This document shows, one piece after another, positions 6,246-10,505 of a stretch of DNA of 10,505 bases. The stretch covers positions 1-10,505 of the forward strand of contig JAEWBW010000127.1 of NCBI GenBank assembly GCA_023390955.1, in the 5' to 3' direction. The notes beneath the pieces are model-generated. The model did no database searches, was not told the origin of the DNA, and saw only the letters and a list, made by a program, of their open reading frames with translations. The translations under genes were made by a program, and so were the position numbers. Within the stretch, counting starts at the first letter, position 1, and each line of letters starts with the position of its first letter. Source of the stretch: Pseudomonadota bacterium (GTDB lineage Bacteria; Pseudomonadota; Alphaproteobacteria; Rhizobiales; Xanthobacteraceae).

Positions 6246-7653
6246 GGTCCATCGTCTCGAGCAGGCTGTTCTGGCGCCAGTCGATGAAGGCGTCCTTGAG
6301 CCGGCTGACCTCACCGGCATGCTCGGGCTTGCCCCAGAGATTGTGCTGCTCGAGCGGATCGGTCTTCAGGTCGAACAGCTGGCCGTCCTCGGCGCCGTGG
6401 ATGAACACGGCCTTCCACCTGTTGTCGCGCACCATGGTGATCAGCCGCGCGCCGGTCATGGCGACGTCGCCGGCCTGCTCGCTGAACACGATGTCGCGGC
6501 CGGTCCAGCTCTCGCCCTTCAACACCGGAAGCAGGCTGCGGGCCTGAAACGGTTTGGGATGCTGCGCGCCGCCGAGATCCAGAATGGTCGGGCCGAGATC
6601 GAATAGCTGGCACATGTCGGGAATGCGGCGACCGCCCTTGAAGCGGCCCGGCGACCAGAACAGCAGCGGGATGCGCGTGACCGGCTCGTACATCGACCAT
6701 TTCTGGCTGAGGCCGTGCTCACCGAGATTGTCGCCATGGTCCGACATGAAGATGACGACGCAATTGTCGAGATAGCCCTTGGTCTCCAGCGTCTCCAGCA
6801 GGCGGCCGATCTGCTCGTCGATCATGGTGACGTTGGCATAGTAATGCGCGCGCAGGCGCCGCATCTCCTCATGGGTCGGATCGAGCTTCCATGACACCGC
6901 GTCGTGGTCGACCTCGGTGTCGTGGCGCCGCTTCTCCTTGAGATATTCCGGCAATTCGTCGATCTCGGCCTGCGTCGGCTGCGGCACCGGCAGGTCGTTG
7001 CGGGAAAGATAGTGCTCCAGATATTCCGGCAGCGGATCGTAGGGCGGGTGCGGCCCGGGCAGGCCGATCTGCATGAACAGCGCCTCGGGTTTCGGGCGCG
7101 TGTCCAGCCACCACATCGCGGTCTCAGCGACGAAGATGTCGGGATGCAGCGATTTCGGCATATCCCAGGTGAAAGCGCCCATGCGGTCGCCGTAGTCGGG
7201 CAGACTGCGATAGCCGGCGCGTGAAGGTTTTGTCAGCTTGTGGGCTGCGAAGGCCTTGTCGAGCTCGTCGGCGAACCAGCGTCCTTCGTAGAAGCGATCC
7301 TTGTTCTCGACCACGAAGCGCTCGTGGAAGCCCGCCTTCGCATCATAGGGAATCGTGTGCATCTTGCCGACATTGACGCAGTGATAGCCAGCGTCGGCGA
7401 GATTGCTGACCCAGGTCTTCTGCCAGTGCTGCCCGTTCTTCAGCACGCCCGAAGCGTGCGGATTGAGGCCGGAGAACAGCGCCGCCCGCGAGGGCACGCA
7501 ACTTGGCGCGTTGATGAAGCAATTGTCGAAATACACGCCCTCGCGCGTCAGCCGGTCGAGGTTCGGCGTCTTCATATAGGGATGACCGGTCGCCGCGATC
7601 GTGTCGAAGCGTTGCTGGTCCGTCATTACCAGCACGATATGGGGCTTTGTCAC
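6226..7653 (-). CDS. Cytoplasmic Cys-type sulfatase (arylsulfatase/phosphonate monoester hydrolase superfamily)
   Basis: A protein of 475 residues from GTG 7653; the N-terminus TKPHIVLVMTDQQRFD is the standard start of the family, so nothing is missing. C52 in CVPSR (52-56, followed by AALFSG) is the cysteine that formylglycine-generating enzyme converts to the catalytic aldehyde. Metal ligands are visible as D12 and as D305/H306 in MSDHGDNLGEHG, and GKMH (96-99) corresponds to the conserved GKxH. LFDLKTDPLEQHNL (426-439) is the typical C-terminal motif. There is no signal peptide, so it acts in the cytoplasm on an imported sulfate ester; close relatives hydrolyse phosphonate monoesters, which I cannot exclude. 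It is divergent from the regulator and transporter genes. Its promoter contains a palindromic operator, so repression by that regulator is likely. The maturation enzyme is not in the window. Confidence 0.93.
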   Translation of the reverse strand: MTKPHIVLVMTDQQRFDTIAATGHPYMKTPNLDRLTREGVYFDNCFINAPSCVPSRAALFSGLNPHASGVLKNGQHWQKTWVSNLADAGYHCVNVGKMHTIPYDAKAGFHERFVVENKDRFYEGRWFADELDKAFAAHKLTKPSRAGYRSLPDYGDRMGAFTWDMPKSLHPDIFVAETAMWWLDTRPKPEALFMQIGLPGPHPPYDPLPEYLEHYLSRNDLPVPQPTQAEIDELPEYLKEKRRHDTEVDHDAVSWKLDPTHEEMRRLRAHYYANVTMIDEQIGRLLETLETKGYLDNCVVIFMSDHGDNLGEHGLSQKWSMYEPVTRIPLLFWSPGRFKGGRRIPDMCQLFDLGPTILDLGGAQHPKPFQARSLLPVLKGESWTGRDIVFSEQAGDVAMTGARLITMVRDNRWKAVFIHGAEDGQLFDLKTDPLEQHNLWGKPEHAGEVSRLKDAFIDWRQNSLLETMDLNAAVR

Positions 7654-7689
7654 GGTCGCTTTGTCCTACACAGCGTTATCTGAAGAGAA

Positions 7690-7718
7690 AATATGTCTGA
7701 CATAATAATTCTTGTCAA
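7690..7718 (-). promoter_or_regulatory. Sigma-70-type promoter of the sulfatase gene
   Basis: On the minus strand a perfect -35 TTGACA (7718-7713) is followed, after exactly 17 bases, by CATATT (7695-7690), which matches 4 of 6 positions of the -10 consensus. Transcription would begin near 7682, about 30 bases before GTG 7653. The 13-bp palindrome at 7692-7704 covers the inner spacer and part of the -10, an arrangement expected for a repressor site. Confidence 0.6.
7692..7704. promoter_or_regulatory. Probable GntR/FCD operator, site 1 (perfect palindrome)
   Basis: TATGTC-T-GACATA is a perfect 6+1+6 inverted repeat. Odd-length palindromes with GTC/GAC half-sites around one central base are in the style bound by FadR/FCD-subfamily GntR proteins, and a gene for one starts 125 bp away. 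The site sits between the -35 and -10 of the sulfatase promoter. The link to the adjacent regulator is inference from position. Confidence 0.6.
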
Positions 7719-7749
7719 ACTCGGCGGGATGGGCCTATCTTGCCGATCA

Positions 7750-7765
7750 CGGCCACGAATGGCCG
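7750..7765. repeat. Inverted repeat between the two operator copies
   Basis: CGGCCA-CGAA-TGGCCG is a perfect 6-bp inverted repeat with a 4-base centre, placed between operator copies 1 and 2. It could form a small hairpin in a leader RNA or bind a second protein. It is not followed by a T run, so it is not a terminator. Its GC-only arms make chance occurrence possible. Confidence 0.3.
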
Positions 7766-7787
7766 GAATGACCTCGTTCGCTCGAAA

Positions 7788-7800
7788 TAAATCAGACATT
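7788..7800. promoter_or_regulatory. Probable GntR/FCD operator, site 2 (imperfect copy)
   Basis: TAAATC-A-GACATT matches the complement of site 1 at 10 of 13 positions, with one intact half-site (GACAT). It ends 28 bp before the ATG of the regulator gene, the usual place for autoregulation. Centre-to-centre distance to site 1 is 96 bp, about nine helical turns, so one repressor could bridge both sites and control both directions. Confidence 0.45.
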
Positions 7801-7828
7801 TAGGTTCCTCTTCGGGATCACCGCCGCA

Positions 7829-8578
7829 ATGGCCAGCAGCAACGACAATCCGCAATCGATCGCCCGCGAGGTCGCGCGGCTGATCCTGACCGGCGTGTGG
7901 CGCGAGGGCGCGACGCTGCCGCGCGAGGTCGAGCTGGCGGAGCGCTTCGGCGTCAGCCGCGCCACCATTCGCGAGGCGCTGTCGCTGCTCAAGGCCAAGG
8001 GATTGATCGCCTCGAAGCAGAAGGCCGGCACCCATGTGCGGGCGCGGATCGACTGGAACATGCTCGACGAGGAGCTGTTGAACTGGACGCTGTCGGCGCT
8101 GCCGACGCAGGAGTTCGCCAAGCAGCTGATGGAGATCCGCAGGATTGTCGAGCCCGAGGCCTGCGCGATCTGCGCGGCGCGCGGCTCGGACGAGGACTTT
8201 GCCCGGATCGAGCGCGCCTATCGCGGCATGGACGCAGCCGGCATGGACCGCCGCGCCTATGCCGAGCCGGATCTGCAGTTTCACCGCGGCATCCTGATCG
8301 CCACCGGCAACGATTTCCTGATTGCGTTCGGCGCCACCGTCGCCGCAGCGCTGCGGATGTCGTTCAATTTGTCGACCACGCAGCCGGGCGCGCCGCGGAA
8401 AAGCCTGCCCTATCACCGCGCGGTGCTCGACGAGATCTGGGCGCGCAACCCCGACGGCGCCCGCGCGGCGATGCACCGGCTGATGGATCTCACCGAACAG
8501 AACATCGTCTCGGCCCTGACGCGTCAGAAAAAGAAGGACGCCGAGGACGACAACGCCCGCAGCAGACGGGCCCGCTGA
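7829..8578 (+). CDS. GntR-family transcriptional regulator, FadR subfamily (FCD domain)
   Basis: A protein of 249 residues. The N-terminal winged helix-turn-helix (about 10-73) carries the family pattern: LPREVELAERFGVSRATIREAL (30-51), then LLKAKGLIASKQKAGTHV. The C-terminal all-helical FCD ligand domain spans about 95-230; D148 and H152 (EPDLQFH), H196 (LPYHR) and H216 (AAMHRL) match the Asp-His-His-His set that binds a metal and helps hold an organic-acid type ligand in this subfamily. It probably represses the divergent sulfatase gene and its own operon until an intermediate or substrate binds. The ATG at 7829 has only a weak ribosome site (GGGA about 13 bases upstream). A solute-binding protein gene follows after 32 bp on the same strand, so they are likely co-transcribed. 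The last 20 residues are charged and probably disordered. Confidence 0.93.
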   Translation: MASSNDNPQSIAREVARLILTGVWREGATLPREVELAERFGVSRATIREALSLLKAKGLIASKQKAGTHVRARIDWNMLDEELLNWTLSALPTQEFAKQLMEIRRIVEPEACAICAARGSDEDFARIERAYRGMDAAGMDRRAYAEPDLQFHRGILIATGNDFLIAFGATVAAALRMSFNLSTTQPGAPRKSLPYHRAVLDEIWARNPDGARAAMHRLMDLTEQNIVSALTRQKKKDAEDDNARSRRAR

Positions 8579-8610
8579 AACTTCAAACCAGAGTACCGAG
8601 GGAGGACACC

Positions 8611-9966
8611 ATGACAGACACCAGCGCCATCCGCGCATCGATCACCCGCCGCAAACTGCTCAAGGCCAGCGCCGCGGGCGCGGCGCTTGCGGCCTTCCCG
8701 GCGCCACTGATCGCGCAGACCAAGCCGTTCGCCGGCGTGACGCTGCACGGCGCCTCGTTCCAGCATCGCTTCTTCACGCTGCTGCAGAAATACATTCCGG
8801 AATTCGAAGAGAAAACCGGCATGAAGGTCGACCTCCAGCTCTCGGCCTTCCCGGTCTACAACCAGCAGGCCAATCTCGAACTGTCCTCCGGCGGCTCGGC
8901 CTACGACTTCGTCAATGTCACTTTCATCCTGGCGGCGCGCTGGGTCGCGGCCGGCCTGCTCGCCGATCTCAACGAGTTCACCTCCGATCCGAACCTGACG
9001 CCGGCCGAGTGGAATCCCAAGGACTTCGTCGAAGGCGCACAGGTGCCCTATCGCGACGCCAAGGGCGGCACCTTCGGCTATTCCTGGGAAGGCGGCGCGA
9101 TGGTGATGGGTCTGTCGCGGATGGACCTGATGGAGAAGAAGGGACTGAAGATTCCCAAGACCTTCGCCGAGCTGCAGCAGGTCTGTGCGGAGATCAACGG
9201 CACCGATGGGGTCAGCGGCATCACGTCGTTCCAGCTGCATCACTGGAACCTGCCGCCCTACATTCAGGGCTTTGGCGGCAACATCTTCCGCAAGCCGCCC
9301 GGCGACATCATGCCGGCGCTGAACACGCCCGAAACCATCCAGGGCATCGAGTTCTACGCGAACCTGCTGAAGAACGCGCCGAAGGGCGTCCTCACCTACA
9401 CCGAGGACCAGGCGCGGCAGTCGGCGCTCACCGGCCGCTCCAACATCTTCATCCACTCCAGCGCCTGGGTGACGCCGATCGTGCTCTCCGACGAGAGCAA
9501 GGTGAAGGAGACCGCGCGCGTCGTCCGCATGCCCGCCGGTCCCGTGCATGACCATCCGGCGTCGAACAGCCAGGGGCTCGGCATTCCCAAGAACGCCAAG
9601 AACAAGAAGGCGGCCTGGGAATTCATCAAATGGGCGCTCAGCCCCGAGATCTCGATGCGCCTCGTCAAGGAGCATGGTCATTCCTCGGTCTGCCGCCGCT
9701 CGATCATCACCAGCGACGATTATCGCAAGCTGAACACGGTGAACGGCCAGGACCTCGGCGCGCTCTATCTCGAGGTGCTGGAGCTGCCGGCCAAGGGCGA
9801 CAACTACATGGCCTATCGCACCGTGAAGGAGTTCCCGATCGTCGGCGATGTCCTCAACAAGGCGTTCGAGCAGGTCGCCACCGGCCAGCTTCCCGCCAAG
9901 GACGCGATGAACGCCGCGCAGGACCAGGCCGTTGCCGCGCTACGCCGCGCCGGGACGCAGCTTTGA
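8611..9966 (+). CDS. ABC transporter solute-binding protein, family 1 (CUT1 sugar type), Tat-exported
   Basis: A protein of 451 residues. ATG 8611 is chosen because GGGAGG lies 5-6 bases upstream and a twin-arginine signal follows: TRRKLLKASAAGAALAAF, with likely cleavage after APLIAQ near residue 35. The frame stays open upstream, inside the regulator gene, without meaning. The mature protein has the features of family 1 sugar-binding proteins: IPEFEEKTGMKVDLQL, YDFVNV, WVAAGLLADLNEF, later GLGIPKNAKNKKAAWEFIKW near 328-348 and a C-terminal helical lobe. It should capture a sugar-like or polyol ligand in the periplasm and deliver it to the permease encoded immediately downstream. With a cytoplasmic sulfatase in the same regulon, the ligand may be a sulfated or otherwise esterified molecule (inference). 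Tat export implies folding before transport. Confidence 0.93.
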   Translation: MTDTSAIRASITRRKLLKASAAGAALAAFPAPLIAQTKPFAGVTLHGASFQHRFFTLLQKYIPEFEEKTGMKVDLQLSAFPVYNQQANLELSSGGSAYDFVNVTFILAARWVAAGLLADLNEFTSDPNLTPAEWNPKDFVEGAQVPYRDAKGGTFGYSWEGGAMVMGLSRMDLMEKKGLKIPKTFAELQQVCAEINGTDGVSGITSFQLHHWNLPPYIQGFGGNIFRKPPGDIMPALNTPETIQGIEFYANLLKNAPKGVLTYTEDQARQSALTGRSNIFIHSSAWVTPIVLSDESKVKETARVVRMPAGPVHDHPASNSQGLGIPKNAKNKKAAWEFIKWALSPEISMRLVKEHGHSSVCRRSIITSDDYRKLNTVNGQDLGALYLEVLELPAKGDNYMAYRTVKEFPIVGDVLNKAFEQVATGQLPAKDAMNAAQDQAVAALRRAGTQL

Positions 9967-10505
9967 GCGAGAGCGGAATTGACGGCGAGCGCCGCAGGTT
10001 CACCGCCTTCGCGCTCGCCCCTAGCCTGATCGTGCTGTTCGCGATCGCCGTGCTACCGGCGATCTATCTGATCGTGACCAGCCTGACGCCGTTTCAATTG
10101 ACGTCGCCGGGCTCGGCCACCGATTTCAGCTCGCCCTTGCGCAATTACAGCCTGCTTCCTGGCGACCCCCGCTTCGTCAATTCGCTCGTCGTGCAGGCAA
10201 AGCTGTCGTTCTGGGGCGTGCTGTTCCAGGTGCTGTTCGGCATGCTGCTGGCGCTGCTGCTCAACGTGCCGTCGCGTTTCGTCGAATTCGCCCGCACCTT
10301 CTTCCTGATCCCGATGGTGCTGCCGCCGATAGTGGTCGCCGTGATCTGGAAGCTGATCTACACGCCCGACATCAGCCCGCTGCATTACGCCGCGCATGCC
10401 CTCAACTTCACCATGCCGGCGATGACCTCCAGCGTCGATTTCGCGTTGACGGCGATCATCATCGCCGACACCTGGGAATGGATGCCCTTCACCTTCCTGA
10501 TGGTG
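9963..10505 (+). CDS. ABC sugar transporter permease, MalF-type, N-terminal part
   Basis: A frame of 181 codons runs open to the right edge, so the gene is truncated by the window. It begins at TTG 9963, whose last two bases are the first two of the preceding gene's TGA (TTGA overlap), which indicates translational coupling; no ATG or better start is nearby. Membrane helices are visible at about residues 14-40, 82-101 and 111-133, with a fourth beginning near 160. LIPMVLPPIVVAVIWKLIY and ADTWEWMPFTFLMV are typical of binding-protein-dependent transport permeases of the CUT1 class. The cytoplasmic EAA loop that touches the ATPase would come just after the window. It should form the channel with a second permease and an ATPase encoded further right (inference). 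Confidence 0.92.
   Translation, partial: MSESGIDGERRRFTAFALAPSLIVLFAIAVLPAIYLIVTSLTPFQLTSPGSATDFSSPLRNYSLLPGDPRFVNSLVVQAKLSFWGVLFQVLFGMLLALLLNVPSRFVEFARTFFLIPMVLPPIVVAVIWKLIYTPDISPLHYAAHALNFTMPAMTSSVDFALTAIIIADTWEWMPFTFLMV

Noticed and set aside
7897..8610. N-terminal extension of the binding-protein frame back through the regulator gene
   Set aside because: It lies in another frame inside the well-supported regulator gene. The strong ribosome site and the twin-arginine signal place the start at 8611.
7715..8638. Minus-strand open frame of 307 codons opposite the regulator
   Set aside because: It is a shadow of the GntR gene, with low-complexity Arg/Ala/Gly composition and no recognisable domain.
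8524..9681. Minus-strand open frame of 385 codons opposite the solute-binding protein
   Set aside because: The composition is that of a codon shadow (rich in Arg, Gly, Asp, Leu and Val), with no domain, and the sense strand encodes a complete Tat-exported binding protein.

Overview
The window is high-GC, with dense genes and codons ending mostly in G or C. Its gene types (LivK-like binding protein, rhizobial FixK/FNR-type box, FCD-type GntR regulator, Tat-exported sugar-binding protein, class III cyclase with a heme-type sensor domain) fit an alphaproteobacterium. Bradyrhizobium or a close relative is my best guess, from protein style only. No tRNA, rRNA, CRISPR array, insertion sequence or long repeat was seen. 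All gaps between genes are under 200 bp.

Layout. (1) 1-416 (+): C-terminal part of an alpha/beta hydrolase. (2) 586-1809 (+): orphan LivK-type periplasmic binding protein, preceded by a perfect FixK/FNR-type box at 514-527. (3) 1817-3379 (-): membrane adenylate cyclase with a periplasmic CxxCH (c-type heme) domain, tail-to-tail with the binding protein and only 7 bp away. (4) 3555-4646 (+): mandelate racemase-like enolase-superfamily enzyme in which one of the two catalytic lysines is arginine. (5) 4833-6245 (+): fusion of an alpha/beta hydrolase with a TPR module resembling TPR-S/DUF4071, with visibly weaker G/C preference in its codons. (6) 6226-7653 (-): Cys-type sulfatase whose 3' end overlaps the fusion gene by 20 bp. 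(7) 7829-9966 and onward (+): GntR/FCD regulator, Tat-exported solute-binding protein and, running off the end, a MalF-type permease starting at a TTG inside the preceding stop.

How the genes work together. The right half looks like a catabolic module. Sulfatase and regulator-transporter genes diverge from a 175-bp region holding a 13-bp perfect palindrome in the sulfatase promoter and a second imperfect copy 96 bp away, just before the regulator. The simplest reading is uptake of a sulfate (or phosphonate) ester of a sugar-like molecule, cytoplasmic hydrolysis, and repression by the GntR protein until the ligand is present. In the left half, an oxygen-responsive type of box and a heme-domain cyclase sit side by side, which suggests a link to redox or oxygen status. 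The least explained gene is the hydrolase-TPR fusion. It stands alone and resembles effector-plus-TPR proteins of bacterial conflict systems, but this rests on recalled similarity only.
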